A DNA stretch of 46,678 nt from CAZJJK01 sp964546285 (GCA_964546285.1 CAZJJK010000011.1:1-46678); one strand, 5' to 3'; shown: positions 34,232 through 43,206, counted from the stretch's first letter. Numbers and translations: made by a program. Notes: generated by a model from the sequence alone, not told the origin.

Positions 34232-35139
34232 CGATGGAAGACCAAGCTCAGCAACTACGTGAAATTATGCGGGCAAAAAAGAAGCAAACGGCTTCCGATA
34301 CAAGCTCACCAAGCGTGGTGCCGCGCGGTAAAACGCGAATAATTACTGTAGCCAGCGGAAAAGGCGGCGTTGGGAAAACCAATGTTTCAGTGAATATGGC
34401 CTTGGCTTATGCCCGTATAGGGAAAAAGGTTATCGTTATGGACGCTGACCTTGGACTGGCCAATGTCAATGTTATGATGAATATGATACCCAAATACAAT
34501 CTTTATCATGTGATAAGAAAACAGAAAACGATGAGGGACATCATCCTTGATACCGAATACGGTATACAGATTGTGGCTGGAGCCTCCGGTTTTTCAAAGA
34601 TAGCTAATCTTTCAGAAGATGAAAGGCAAAATTTCATTAACGAACTTTATACCCTATCCCAAGCTGATATAGTAATTATCGATACTAGCGCCGGAGTCTC
34701 CAACAACGTTCTCGCCTTTGTCGCCGCCGCCGATGATGCCGTCATTGTTACCACGCCGGAGCCGACCGCTATTACAGACGCTTACGGGATAATAAAAATA
34801 ATAGCTACAGAGATTGATAATTTGAATATGGGCTTAAAATTAATTGTTAATAGAGTAAAAAGCGCCGCTGAGGCTAAAAAAGTAGCGGACCGTATGACCA
34901 ATATAGCCGGCCAGTTTTTGAATCTAAAAGTTGATTACCTGGGATATATCTATGATGATCCCAGTGTTCCTCAAGCGGTTCTCCGGCAAAAACCCTTTCT
35001 TGTGATGGATCCTAAGAGCAAAGCGTCTATCTGTGTGCAGCATATTGTTGGTCGTATGGAAAAAACCGAAATGCCTCACGGCGGCGGTATAGGTTCGCTT
35101 ATCAAACGCTTGTTCGGACGGGATGATCGGTCGTCTTGA
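34228..35139 (+). CDS. flhG: Flagellar number regulator FlhG (MinD/ParA family)
   Basis: 303 residues. The deviant Walker A motif SGKGGVGKT (43-51) and MDADLGLANVNVMM are typical of FlhG/YlxH. An N-terminal QAQQLREIM helix resembles the segment that stimulates FlhF GTPase. The C-terminus (KRLFGRDDRSS) is a short basic membrane-targeting type helix. Works with FlhF to control flagellar number at the cell ends. The overlap with flhF supports co-translation. Confidence 0.94.
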   Translation: MTMEDQAQQLREIMRAKKKQTASDTSSPSVVPRGKTRIITVASGKGGVGKTNVSVNMALAYARIGKKVIVMDADLGLANVNVMMNMIPKYNLYHVIRKQKTMRDIILDTEYGIQIVAGASGFSKIANLSEDERQNFINELYTLSQADIVIIDTSAGVSNNVLAFVAAADDAVIVTTPEPTAITDAYGIIKIIATEIDNLNMGLKLIVNRVKSAAEAKKVADRMTNIAGQFLNLKVDYLGYIYDDPSVPQAVLRQKPFLVMDPKSKASICVQHIVGRMEKTEMPHGGGIGSLIKRLFGRDDRSS

Positions 35140-35181
35140 CGCCAAGCCGGATGAGAACTAGGCTTAATTGGAGCTGAGTGA

Positions 35182-35829
35182 ATGAAAGTCAGCATTATCG
35201 TGGCGGTCACGACTTTTACCTTGTCTTGCCTGATTGGTTTATTCAGCGGGGCACATCTGGCAATAGTATTATTGCGCGCTCTGATATTCGCCGCCTTGTA
35301 TTTTGGAGCTAGCGAAGGGATAAGACGTTTAGCTGGGCGTTTCCTGATTCAGACCTTGTCAGCGGATGAATACGAGACTTCCGTTGATGCGTCCGCCGCT
35401 CAGGAAACCAGCGGAGCGCTTGGCGGACGTGTCGATATCAGCCTCGGCGATGAAGAGGCTGACGCTAGCGAGGGTTTAGCGGTTGAGGAAGAGGCGAAAG
35501 CCTCCACTGATGCGCTAAGCGCCAAAGCGGCGGATAAAGGCCTGGACCAGGGGAGTGAAGCCAGTTATACTGAAGCGCGGAGCGCTATAAAGGAGACGGC
35601 TATTTTGCCGCCTGAAGTTATCGGTAATATCGATGTATTGCCGGATTTGGAAGGCTTTTCGGATTCATTCGAAGCCAATTACAACAAAACCGGCGGCGAT
35701 GAGGACAACGGCGGTTCGGAATTCTCGGATACCGAAAATGGACCGACCACAGACCAGTCCGAACGCTTCAACCCGACGGAGATGGCGTCTGCCATCCGAA
35801 CGCTACTAAAGAAGGATCAAAAAGGGTAG
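35182..35829 (+). CDS. Unknown membrane-anchored acidic protein before fliA
   Basis: 215 residues. Two hydrophobic segments at about 3-20 (SIIVAVTTFTLSCLIGLF) and 24-42 suggest membrane anchoring. The rest is a long, acidic, low-complexity tail (rich in Glu, Asp, Ala, Ser) ending in RFNPTEMASAIRTLLKKD, which is more conserved-looking. No known domain. It ends 3 bases before fliA, in a position where other spirochaetes also have a poorly known gene. Function unknown. Confidence 0.75.
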   Translation: MKVSIIVAVTTFTLSCLIGLFSGAHLAIVLLRALIFAALYFGASEGIRRLAGRFLIQTLSADEYETSVDASAAQETSGALGGRVDISLGDEEADASEGLAVEEEAKASTDALSAKAADKGLDQGSEASYTEARSAIKETAILPPEVIGNIDVLPDLEGFSDSFEANYNKTGGDEDNGGSEFSDTENGPTTDQSERFNPTEMASAIRTLLKKDQKG

Positions 35830-35832
35830 CTT

Positions 35833-36621
35833 ATGGGGAACGCCCTCCTAGAGCAAAAAACCGAAGAAGAACTCTGGGTTATATATCGGCGGGCTCGTGA
35901 TCCCGCGATACGAGAAACATTTATTAAACAATACGCGCCGCTGGTAAAGTATGTCGCCGGCAAGGTCGCCGTAGGTATGCCCCATAATGTTGAATTTGAC
36001 GATCTTGTGGGCTTTGGCGTTTTTGGTTTGCTGGACGCGATTGATAAATACGACCCGGCTAAAAATGTTAAATTCAAAACCTACGCGGTAACGCGAATAC
36101 GCGGCGCTATCTTTGATGAGCTTCGATCTATTGACTGGGTGCCGCGTTCGGTCAGGCAAAAGACCCGTGAGATAGAGGAGGCGATAGGCTCGCTGGAAGC
36201 CCAGCTCGGTCGAACCGCGAGCGACTCGGAAATAGCGTCCTCTCTGGGGATAACCGAGAGCGAATTCATCAAAACCATGATGAAGATTTCAGGAACCTCG
36301 GTGCTGTCGCTCAATGATTTATGGTACGCCGGGGACGAAAACGACCGGGTGTCTATTGGCGAAAGCATTGAAGCGCCATCAAGCTTGAATCCAGACGTTA
36401 TAGTTGAAAAGGATGAGATCCGCCGCGTTATCGTGGAAGCTATAAATGAGTTGCCGGATAAGGAAAAGAAGGTTCTAGTCCTCTACTATTACGAGGATCT
36501 AACCCTAAAAGAGATAGGCCAAGTGTTGGAAGTGACGGAATCGCGTATATCCCAACTCCACACTAAGGCTATACTGCGTTTGCGTTCTAAATTAACCAAT
36601 ATCAGGAAAGGGATCGTTTAG
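35833..36621 (+). CDS. fliA: Flagellar sigma factor sigma28 (FliA/WhiG)
   Basis: 262 residues. Region 2 has EFDDLVGFGVFGLLDAIDKY with KFKTYAVTRIRGAIFDELRS (-10 recognition). Region 3 has WVPRSVRQKTREIEEAI. Region 4 has DLTLKEIGQVLEVTESRISQ (-35 recognition helix-turn-helix). It should direct late flagellar genes; a fitting promoter is at 14029-14056. No FlgM anti-sigma gene is visible in this window. GTP-start ambiguity is absent: ATG 35833 directly follows the preceding gene. Confidence 0.96.
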   Translation: MGNALLEQKTEEELWVIYRRARDPAIRETFIKQYAPLVKYVAGKVAVGMPHNVEFDDLVGFGVFGLLDAIDKYDPAKNVKFKTYAVTRIRGAIFDELRSIDWVPRSVRQKTREIEEAIGSLEAQLGRTASDSEIASSLGITESEFIKTMMKISGTSVLSLNDLWYAGDENDRVSIGESIEAPSSLNPDVIVEKDEIRRVIVEAINELPDKEKKVLVLYYYEDLTLKEIGQVLEVTESRISQLHTKAILRLRSKLTNIRKGIV

Positions 36622-36630
36622 GAGCGCTTG

Positions 36631-38592
36631 GTGGTCGATTTTGTGCGTCTTCAGCAGATAATGAAGGAACGGCTGGACGCCGACCGCGCGATAAAAACGA
36701 TTGAAGCGGATGGCGCCGATTTGGATGAAGCGGTCCGAAACGCTTCGGCTCTGTTAAATTGTCCGGTGCGTCGAATAGAGTTTGAAGTTCTTGAACACGG
36801 GTCCGTCGGTTTTTTTGGCTCAGGCGCTCGTCCCTGGAAAATTAGGGCTTATGAAATCATTGAGATGGTGGCTGAGACTGTTGAAGTAAAGCTAGAGAGC
36901 GAAACGCCAGAGTTTGTCGCTCCTCTTTCTAATGATCGCGATGGAGACCTGTTTATACAGCTAAGCCAAGAAAATGTTTTTCTCAAGGTAACGCCGCCTA
37001 TAGGGCGTGGCCGCCGCGCTACTTTCCGTCAAGCGATGGAAGCTTTAAAAGCCCGCGCCGTTCATGATCTTAATGAGGATTTGGTAAACCAAGCGATTAG
37101 AAACGCCAGCGGAGAATACGTAAACGTCGGCTCGTTCATTATGAATCCATTGAACGACGCTGTTATGACGATCGATATAACGGAACAGGAAATGAAGGCG
37201 TTTATCTATGTGACGCCTCCCGGTCCCGGCGGTTGTGATATTTCCGCTGAATCCATTATGGCTTTCCTTAGAAACAATCGGGTTATTCATGGCATCGATA
37301 CCGAGTATATAAAGACTTTCGCGGACCGGCCTACCTACAAGCAGATGGTTCTAGTCGCCGAGGGGACAAAGCCTGTCAACGGCGCGGACGCTTATATGGA
37401 GTATTATTTTGAGACGGATCCGTCTAAAGTAAAACTTCGTGAAGGGACTAACGGGCGCGTTGATTTCAAAGAGCTGAATATTATTCAAAATGTGGTGGAA
37501 GACCAGCCCTTGGCGCGAAAAGTTCCGGCGCAGCGGGGTGTTACCGGGAAAACGATTACCGGGAAAGTTCTTCCGTCAAAGAACGGTAAGGATATTCCTC
37601 TTCCCATCGGTAAGAATGTTCACGCCTCTGACGATAAGCTAAGTATTTTGGCTGATTTGAATGGCCAGGTGCTGCTATTAAACGAGAAAGTCAATGTTGA
37701 ACCTATTCTCACTATTCAAGGCGATGTTAACCTGAAAACAGGCCATATTATTTTCCTTGGTACCGTAGTCATTACCGGAAACGTTGAGGACAGCTTTTCC
37801 GTAAAAGCGACAGGCAATATCGAAGTTCATGGAACCGTAGGTAAGGCCGAATTGGACGCCGAAGGCGATATTATCGTCCATCAGGGTATTGCCGGTAAAA
37901 GCGCCGGTATCGCCAAAGCCGGACGCTCCGTCTGGGCTCGCTTTATTGAAAACGCTAATATAGAGGCTGGCGCTCTGGTTGTGGTTTCTGACGGGATTAT
38001 CAATTCACAGGTTGACGCGAATAAGAAGATCATCTGTCAGGGCAAGCGGGCTCATATCGTTGGCGGGCAACTCCGTGCCGCTGAGGAAATCAACGCTAAG
38101 ATAATCGGTAGTCCGGTAAGCGGGACAGAAACCATTTGCGAGGTGGGGTATGACCCAAAGAGTAAAGAAGAATTAAAGACTTTGGACGCGGAACGCACTT
38201 CGATAGAAAAGCAACTGGAGGAAATCCAGCTAAACTTACAGACCTTAATGAATATTAGGAAGCAACGAAAGTCTTTGCCGGAGGATAAGGAAGCCGCGTT
38301 ACGCGATCTCGTGGAAAAGCGCCAGGAGTTTTCCGAGAAGAAAGCGAAGCTTTCTCAACAAATCGATAAACTCCAGAATTATCTTAATAATCTGAGGACA
38401 AGGGGGCGTGTCTCAGCTTCCTCAAAGGTATATCCGGGGGTAAAAATAGTTATTCGCGATATTAAAGAAGATGTTAAAAACGAATACCGCTCCGTCACTT
38501 TTATCCTGGATAATAACCTTATCCGAGTAACTAAATACGAGGAAACTGATGAAGATTTAAAGCGGGGTCCCGATGGCTATACAACCGATTGA
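36631..38592 (+). CDS. FapA/DUF342 family protein with Jag-N-like domain
   Basis: About 653 residues. Residues 15-70 resemble a Jag N-terminal domain (AIKTIEADGADLDEAVRNAS, VEVLEHGSVGFFG-like segment). The middle is the DUF342 beta-helix (many G-x-V repeats, about 330-480, such as ILTIQGDVNLKTGHIIFLGT). A coiled coil at about 515-590 (LDAERTSIEKQLEEIQLNLQ) precedes the C-terminal strand domain. GGAG is 6 bases before GTG 36631, so this start is preferred over TTG 36628. Such genes often sit next to fliA/whiG. The role is uncertain. Confidence 0.8.
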   Translation: MVDFVRLQQIMKERLDADRAIKTIEADGADLDEAVRNASALLNCPVRRIEFEVLEHGSVGFFGSGARPWKIRAYEIIEMVAETVEVKLESETPEFVAPLSNDRDGDLFIQLSQENVFLKVTPPIGRGRRATFRQAMEALKARAVHDLNEDLVNQAIRNASGEYVNVGSFIMNPLNDAVMTIDITEQEMKAFIYVTPPGPGGCDISAESIMAFLRNNRVIHGIDTEYIKTFADRPTYKQMVLVAEGTKPVNGADAYMEYYFETDPSKVKLREGTNGRVDFKELNIIQNVVEDQPLARKVPAQRGVTGKTITGKVLPSKNGKDIPLPIGKNVHASDDKLSILADLNGQVLLLNEKVNVEPILTIQGDVNLKTGHIIFLGTVVITGNVEDSFSVKATGNIEVHGTVGKAELDAEGDIIVHQGIAGKSAGIAKAGRSVWARFIENANIEAGALVVVSDGIINSQVDANKKIICQGKRAHIVGGQLRAAEEINAKIIGSPVSGTETICEVGYDPKSKEELKTLDAERTSIEKQLEEIQLNLQTLMNIRKQRKSLPEDKEAALRDLVEKRQEFSEKKAKLSQQIDKLQNYLNNLRTRGRVSASSKVYPGVKIVIRDIKEDVKNEYRSVTFILDNNLIRVTKYEETDEDLKRGPDGYTTD

Positions 38593-38899
38593 TCTTCAAA
38601 TTCTATTCGCTCAGATTGACAAGGTGGGAAAGATCCAAGTTGATCAAAAAGACGGCGCGCAGATCCAACAATCGGTCCAAAGCGCTATTATGCAGCGAAA
38701 AGTTGATGAAATGACACGTTCGGTTAATGAAACAAAGGATTCGGGAGAGGGCGCTGAACGCGTGAAAGATGGTCAAAGCGGCGCTGGTCGGGACCGTCAG
38801 GGAAAACAAAAAGAAAAAGATGAAAGCGAAGCGGAAGAAACAAAATCCGAGGTAATTACCGATCCTGGTCTTGGCCGGAACGTGGATATTAGCGGATGA
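38573..38899 (+). CDS. Small charged protein of unknown function
   Basis: 108 residues, overlapping the end of the FapA-like gene by 20 bases. The N-terminal 30 residues (MAIQPIDLQILFAQIDKVGK) look ordered. The rest is a polar, Lys/Glu/Gln/Asp-rich tail (KQKEKDESEAEETK) with no membrane segment. Such short spirochaete proteins between fapA and the next gene are common, but I recognise no function. The frame ends 4 bases before the next start. Confidence 0.7.
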   Translation: MAIQPIDLQILFAQIDKVGKIQVDQKDGAQIQQSVQSAIMQRKVDEMTRSVNETKDSGEGAERVKDGQSGAGRDRQGKQKEKDESEAEETKSEVITDPGLGRNVDISG

Positions 38900-38903
38900 A
38901 CGC

Positions 38904-39599
38904 ATGAACGCTTTCCTTGTATCGGTCGCGCTTACCCTGGCGTTATGGACCGTTTCTATGTTGTATTTTCGCTCTTATATAAGACGCCGCGTTAATGGCG
39001 TTCTTATCGATCTTCAGCAAGAAGTTGATAAACTTGTGGCGGTGATAGACGCGGCTACCGATCGTGACGTTCTGGTGGTGGAGGAAAGGATCAAAGCCTT
39101 TCGCAAAATCATGGAAGAGGCCGATAAACGTATCGTTCTCTTCAGAGGCGAAATGGATAAGCGTCTATCGGAACGTTCCTACGCTGAGCTGGGAAGAAAA
39201 AGTCCCCGGGTCGCGGGGGCCGCGGAAAACCGTGCGCCCATCCCACCTATAGCTCCCCTGGCCGCTGGCCAAAAAACGATGGAAGCCGCCGCTCCGGTAA
39301 GTGTCTCCCCTTCGGACGATTCCGTGCTTAAGAATCAGAACCGGCTAATGGCGCGAGATGAACCCTCCGGGGTTCAGCCAGCGGCGGAGGGTGATAGGGA
39401 ACCGCGGCCGCGTTTCACTGTTTCCGCCACGCCGATTGAGCCCAAACCCCCTAGTTTCGCGGAACGTGTCGCGGAGCTAGCTAGAGCGGGTTTTTCATCG
39501 GATTTGATAGCCAAACGTTTGGGCGCCGCGATCAGTGAAGTTGAATTAGCCGCCGCTCTTAGCGCTCGTAATTTGGACAGCGATGATACTGGGCATTGA
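38904..39599 (+). CDS. Single-pass membrane protein with coiled coil and C-terminal helix-turn-helix-like segment
   Basis: 231 residues from ATG 38904 (MNAFLVSVALTLALWTVSML is the membrane segment). The open frame begins at TTG 38871, but that overlaps the previous gene. After the membrane helix comes a coiled coil (LIDLQQEVDKLVAVIDAATD), a Pro/Ala-rich linker (about 90-180), and a C-terminal segment SFAERVAELARAGFSSDLIA that looks like a small helix-turn-helix. Such proteins accompany flagellar regulator operons, but I cannot assign a role. It overlaps the Hsp70-like gene by 17 bases. Confidence 0.72.
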   Translation: MNAFLVSVALTLALWTVSMLYFRSYIRRRVNGVLIDLQQEVDKLVAVIDAATDRDVLVVEERIKAFRKIMEEADKRIVLFRGEMDKRLSERSYAELGRKSPRVAGAAENRAPIPPIAPLAAGQKTMEAAAPVSVSPSDDSVLKNQNRLMARDEPSGVQPAAEGDREPRPRFTVSATPIEPKPPSFAERVAELARAGFSSDLIAKRLGAAISEVELAAALSARNLDSDDTGH

Positions 39600-41286
39600 T
39601 CTAGGAACCACGAACAGTAGTTGCGCAATATATGACGGACATGAGCTAATTCTAGTACCGAATGAACATGGCGCGACGCTGACCCCCTCCGTCGTCGCTT
39701 TTCACGATAATGAAATACTTGTTGGCGAATCGGCTAAAAACCAAGCCTATTTGTATCCTCAAGCCACTTTTAAAAATACAAAACGTTTAATGGGTTCTTC
39801 GATTAGGCTTACTCAAGCGGGCGGGACCTTAATTCCGGAGGAAGTCGCCGCCCATATATTACGGCGTCTTAAGCGGGACGCGGAAAGCTTCCTTAACACA
39901 AGAGTGGAAGACGCGGTCGTAACCGTTCCCGCGTATTTTACTGAAGGACAACGCCGCGCAACCCGAGAAGCTGGCGGCTTGGCGGGCTTAAGGGTGCGGC
40001 GTTTGCTTAACGAACCCACCGCCGCCGCTATAGCTTGGGCTTGGACCTCGGCGCGGCGTAGGGAGAACACTAAGCACAAAGAAAGCTCGGATCGTGAAAA
40101 ATACATACTGGTCTACGATTTAGGTGGAGGCGCCTTTGACGCCACCGTCTTGGCTTTACATGGTCGCGTGTGTCGGGTTCTGGCGACTTCCGGCGACAGT
40201 TGTTTAGGCGGCATGGATTTCGATGCGCTCCTCCTAAAATGGGCGGCTTCTCGCGCGACTATTTCACGGGAAGGGTTTGAACAGGATACGCCGCTTGGTC
40301 ATCGGCTTTTAGATTTGATTGAAAGAGCGAAAATCGAGTTATCGCTTAGGGAAAGCGTGGAACTGGCTTTCCCGAAAGATTCTTCAGGACTGTCGGGCGC
40401 CGCTATTGTTAGGATAGACCGTCATGATTTGGAAACATTGGTTCAACCCTATGTTGATCGGAGTATGGAAAAAGTGATGGAAGCGCTTCGCTCGGCGCGT
40501 TTGGCGCCATCAAGCATCGATCATGTCGTATTGTCCGGTGGGTCAAGCCGTTTATCGCTGGTTCGCCGCCGTCTCCGCGAGCTGATAGGACGAGACGCTG
40601 AAGCCTATGTAAATCCTGAGGAAATTGTGGCCAAAGGGGCGGCCCTTGTGGCGCATAAACTTATACACGATGAGGGTTTCAAGTTACGGGACGTGGTGTC
40701 CCGCTCTTTTGGCGTAGAGATAGACAAGGGCGATTATGTCGTCTTGGTGGAAAAAAACAGTCCGCTCCCCCTAAAAAGGAAACGGCTATTTACGACTATC
40801 GCTGACGGACAGGATACGGTGGAAATACACGTGCTTCAGGGTGACGCTGATAAGGCTTCCTTGAATTGCAGCCTTGGGCGTTTTATTTTAAGTGGGATAC
40901 GTTCTGGAAAACGCGGCGAAGCTAGAATTGAGCTTGAATTTTATGTTGATAACGATGAAATATTGCGTGTCGCCGCCCATGACCTTGATACTGGCGCGAT
41001 TTATGCCGTAACACTGCTAGGCTCTTCGTCTTGTGCGGCTCCCAGCCGCATAGCTTCTTTGGCTGAACGTTTAGTCGCACTTGAGCCTTATGCCGATGAT
41101 GATCCTTCCTTTGGCTTGGAGCTTAAGGAAACTCTTAATGAAGCCAGCGCTTATTTGGATAAGGGTTCGTCTAAACTTATTTATGGGATGAAAACAAAGG
41201 AAGCTGACAGCTTAGCGATGATTATGGAAACGCTTATAGCCGAACTTGAGGCGCGGCGGGATATCAAGCGTGCCGCCGCCGGTTAG
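39583..41286 (+). CDS. Hsp70/DnaK-like chaperone with shortened C-terminus
   Basis: 567 residues, shorter than a typical DnaK (about 630-640). The nucleotide domain has MILGIDLGTTNSSCAI, VPAYFTEGQRRATREAG, LVYDLGGGAFDATVLAL and VLSGGSSRLSLVRRRL. The substrate domain follows (about 385-500), with a very short lid. GGGAFD replaces the standard GGGTFD, a small change at the phosphate-2 motif. The next gene encodes a J-domain protein, so the pair is probably a dedicated chaperone unit. It is likely a specialist, not the main DnaK. Confidence 0.88.
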   Translation: MILGIDLGTTNSSCAIYDGHELILVPNEHGATLTPSVVAFHDNEILVGESAKNQAYLYPQATFKNTKRLMGSSIRLTQAGGTLIPEEVAAHILRRLKRDAESFLNTRVEDAVVTVPAYFTEGQRRATREAGGLAGLRVRRLLNEPTAAAIAWAWTSARRRENTKHKESSDREKYILVYDLGGGAFDATVLALHGRVCRVLATSGDSCLGGMDFDALLLKWAASRATISREGFEQDTPLGHRLLDLIERAKIELSLRESVELAFPKDSSGLSGAAIVRIDRHDLETLVQPYVDRSMEKVMEALRSARLAPSSIDHVVLSGGSSRLSLVRRRLRELIGRDAEAYVNPEEIVAKGAALVAHKLIHDEGFKLRDVVSRSFGVEIDKGDYVVLVEKNSPLPLKRKRLFTTIADGQDTVEIHVLQGDADKASLNCSLGRFILSGIRSGKRGEARIELEFYVDNDEILRVAAHDLDTGAIYAVTLLGSSSCAAPSRIASLAERLVALEPYADDDPSFGLELKETLNEASAYLDKGSSKLIYGMKTKEADSLAMIMETLIAELEARRDIKRAAAG

Positions 41287-41294
41287 GGGCGATA

Positions 41295-41891
41295 ATGGAA
41301 GCGATAGAACTTCGCCGGGTTCTCGGTCTGGACGCGGAAGCGGACAGGGAAGAGCTAAAAGCGGCTTATCGATATTTGGCTAAAAAATATCATCCGGATC
41401 GATCCGGTGATCCTAGGACTGGCATCCGGTTTTCAAAAATTATCTTGGCCTATCGGACTCTTGAATTGGACTTTGGTGTTTCTGAAAGCGCCGCGCCGAG
41501 CGAGGCTAGCGCCGCGTCAAGACATGATGATTTTTTTTCGCTTGGTGATCAATTATTACACGCCGCCTCCGCTAGAACGCGCAGGCGAGCCGCGCGGCAC
41601 CTGGGGTTTCTTGGGAGAAAAGCGGCTTATATTTTTCTTAAGCGGGCTTTGGATGATCGCGATGAGTCTGTGGTAGCGGCGGCGGTACGTTCAATCGCGG
41701 ATTTAAGCCTTTATCAAGCGGCTGGGGAGTTGGCGGCGCTCTGGGCACGTTCCGGATCATCCATAAGAATGGCTATATTAGACGCGGCTGAGGATACGGG
41801 AGAGCCTGTTTTTCAGAGGGTTTTAGAGCTTATCGCAAAAAATAATGATCCGAATGGCCATCGAGCTAGAATGCTGCTAAAAACGTTTTGA
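41295..41891 (+). CDS. J-domain protein with HEAT-like repeats
   Basis: 198 residues. The N-terminal J domain includes LKAAYRYLAKKYHPDRSGDP with the essential HPD. About 85-195 are HEAT-like helical repeats (RRAARHLGFLGRKAAYIFLK, DDRDESVVAAAVRSIADLSL). No Gly/Phe or zinc-finger domains of classical DnaJ. The HPD loop would stimulate the Hsp70-like ATPase encoded 8 bases upstream, while the repeats may select a client. A strong hairpin follows directly. Confidence 0.85.
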   Translation: MEAIELRRVLGLDAEADREELKAAYRYLAKKYHPDRSGDPRTGIRFSKIILAYRTLELDFGVSESAAPSEASAASRHDDFFSLGDQLLHAASARTRRRAARHLGFLGRKAAYIFLKRALDDRDESVVAAAVRSIADLSLYQAAGELAALWARSGSSIRMAILDAAEDTGEPVFQRVLELIAKNNDPNGHRARMLLKTF

Positions 41892-41925
41892 GCCTTTTTA
41901 AGCTCTATTAGTTTTAAAAAGGCTC
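41890..41925. terminator. Bidirectional hairpin between the J-domain gene and cheW
   Basis: GAGCCTTTTTAA (41890-41901) pairs perfectly with TTAAAAAGGCTC (41914-41925), a 12-base-pair stem with a 12-base loop. It begins at the stop codon of the J-domain gene and lies 15 bases before the convergent cheW stop. The A/T tract is inside the stem, so it could serve both directions. Confidence 0.7.
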
Positions 41926-41940
41926 ACGCGATGCCGCGCT

Positions 41941-42423
41941 TTATTTCTTAATGACGGAAACGTTATCGCTCAAGTAAGATATTTCCTCGCTTGTGAATAT
42001 CTTATCTATATCAAGCAAAATTATGAATTTATCTTCACGCCGTCCCATGCCAAGTATATACTCTGTCGCTAAACGTGTCCCAAAACGAGGCGGCGGCTCA
42101 ATTTGTGAAGGTTCCAGTTCCACGACTTCTTGAACAGAGTCCGCCAAAGCGCCTAAAACGATTTCATCCGACGCTGTTTTAATTTCCATAACGATTATAC
42201 TGGTGGTGTCCGTGTTTTCTACTGGTGCCAGACCGAATTTAACGCGTAGATCTATCACCGGAACGCCCATCCCGCGTAAATTGATAACTCCTTTCATGGC
42301 GGCTGATGTTTGAGGTAGCTTCGTGATGGTCGTATATTCTAAGACCTCTCTTACCTTGAGAACGCTGACGGCGTACTGCTCTTCGTCCAAGGTAAAAGTC
42401 AAATACTGGTTTGATTCGCTCAT
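41941..42423 (-). CDS. cheW: Chemotaxis adaptor CheW
   Basis: A scaffold linking chemoreceptors to the CheA kinase. 160 residues from ATG 42423 (MSESNQYLTFTLDEEQYAVS), with GGAGG 5 bases upstream; 30 further codons are open but include the promoter. The conserved block PQTSAAMKGVINLRGMGVPV and VIDLRVKFGL is intact. It is transcribed alone and convergent to the chaperone pair. No cheA or cheY is seen in this window. Confidence 0.94.
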   Translation of the reverse strand: MSESNQYLTFTLDEEQYAVSVLKVREVLEYTTITKLPQTSAAMKGVINLRGMGVPVIDLRVKFGLAPVENTDTTSIIVMEIKTASDEIVLGALADSVQEVVELEPSQIEPPPRFGTRLATEYILGMGRREDKFIILLDIDKIFTSEEISYLSDNVSVIKK

Positions 42424-42484
42424 GACAGCCTCCATTATTGGCTTTTCGGCCCCGTGATTGTTCTTCGGTTTCTTCCTTTGACTA

Positions 42485-42513
42485 ATTCTAATAGCCGCCA
42501 GGCGGCGCGTCAA
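42485..42513 (-). promoter_or_regulatory. sigma70-like promoter of cheW
   Basis: On the minus strand, TTGACG (42508-42513) and TAGAAT (42485-42490) are exactly 17 bases apart, five of six matches each. The predicted start is near 42478, giving a leader of about 55 bases. A GCCGCC-TGGCGGC symmetry lies in the spacer. Confidence 0.75.
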
Positions 42514-42673
42514 ATAGTACAGCCAGTTGCCAAAATAGCGGGGTCAGCGCGTATAAAAAGCTAACAAGAGGGGCCGGAGAGCCGCTTAAGTGAATTTTTA
42601 TACAAGAAAAGTGAATGTATATACATACTATGCAAGGATATAGACCTGAGTACCCCTGCTCTTGAGAGGAAAC
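42514..42673. other. Noncoding stretch upstream of cheW
   Basis: 160 bases with no credible gene. It contains the palindrome GTATATAC (within 42615-42630) and a TATAAA (about 42556) that could be part of a promoter facing the relic to the right, but the partner TTGCCA spacing is 19. I see no terminal inverted repeat that I can assign to an insertion sequence. Confidence 0.35.
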
Positions 42674-43039
42674 ATGATGGCGGCTTAATTTATTCGGCTT
42701 TTAGATTGCTTTCACGACCTTCTGCATCCTCGAATCCAGCGTAACAAGCTCCCTGTATTAGGGGATAATATCGTCTTAGTCGTCCGCGCGGTCATGTGCC
42801 AATGCGAAAGTTGGGAAGAAATAGAGTATTATGGAAACGCGATGCTCGATTGGTTAAGGAGGTTCGGGCCGCTGCCCGATTGCCTAGCCTCGCGCGACAC
42901 CAGTCGATGAGTATTCTCACGACTCAATCCCCAGGAGCTTAGCCGGCGGTTTCTAGCTTTGACTACCGCGATACGGCTAATAAAATCAGCCTTAAGGGAC
43001 GACGAAACCGCCGCGGCTGGGATGATTCGTCCCTTGTAA
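42674..43039 (+). pseudogene. Relic of an ISAs1-like transposase N-terminal region
   Basis: ATG 42674, with GAGAGGAA before it, is followed by a stop at codon 5. The same frame then continues with LLDCFHDLLHPRIQRNKLPV, WEEIEYYGNAMLDWLRRFGP and PDCLASRDTSR, then an in-frame TGA (42908-42910), and carries on as VFSRLNPQELSRRFL. This follows the order of the N-terminal region of ISAs1-type transposases (HFxDLxDPRxxRxKL, SWxxIExFGxxxxxWLR, DTFxRVFxxLxP). The DDE catalytic part is absent. At least two stops and no visible inverted ends make it a decayed fragment. Confidence 0.7.
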
Positions 43040-43100
43040 AGCTACGCCTTACGCCCGCTCCCCGGCCCCTCTCAAGTAATGTAAGCGCGCGGGCTCTGGC

Positions 43101-43151
43101 CTTGTCATTATTGACAAGCGCGTAATGTTGTTCGATCATTTAATATTGATC
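43101..43151 (+). promoter_or_regulatory. Candidate promoter with inverted repeats for the lipoprotein cassette
   Basis: TTGACA (43111-43116, perfect -35) and GATCAT (43134-43139, four of six) are 17 bases apart. A 7-base-pair inverted repeat CTTGTCA/TGACAAG (43101-43118) overlaps the -35, and GATCA/TGATC (43134-43151) overlaps the -10. This suggests regulator binding. The following 55 bases hold the palindrome ATTTATAAAT and the Shine-Dalgarno GGGAGG (43196-43201). Confidence 0.45.
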
Positions 43152-43206
43152 CCAAACGTTGTCCCCCGATAATAGCACCGGGATTTATAAATGTCGGGAG
43201 GAATCC

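Noticed and set aside
39118..39130. GCCGATAA on the plus strand near 39120
   Set aside because: It lies within the coding sequence of the membrane protein with no -35 partner and no gene start downstream.
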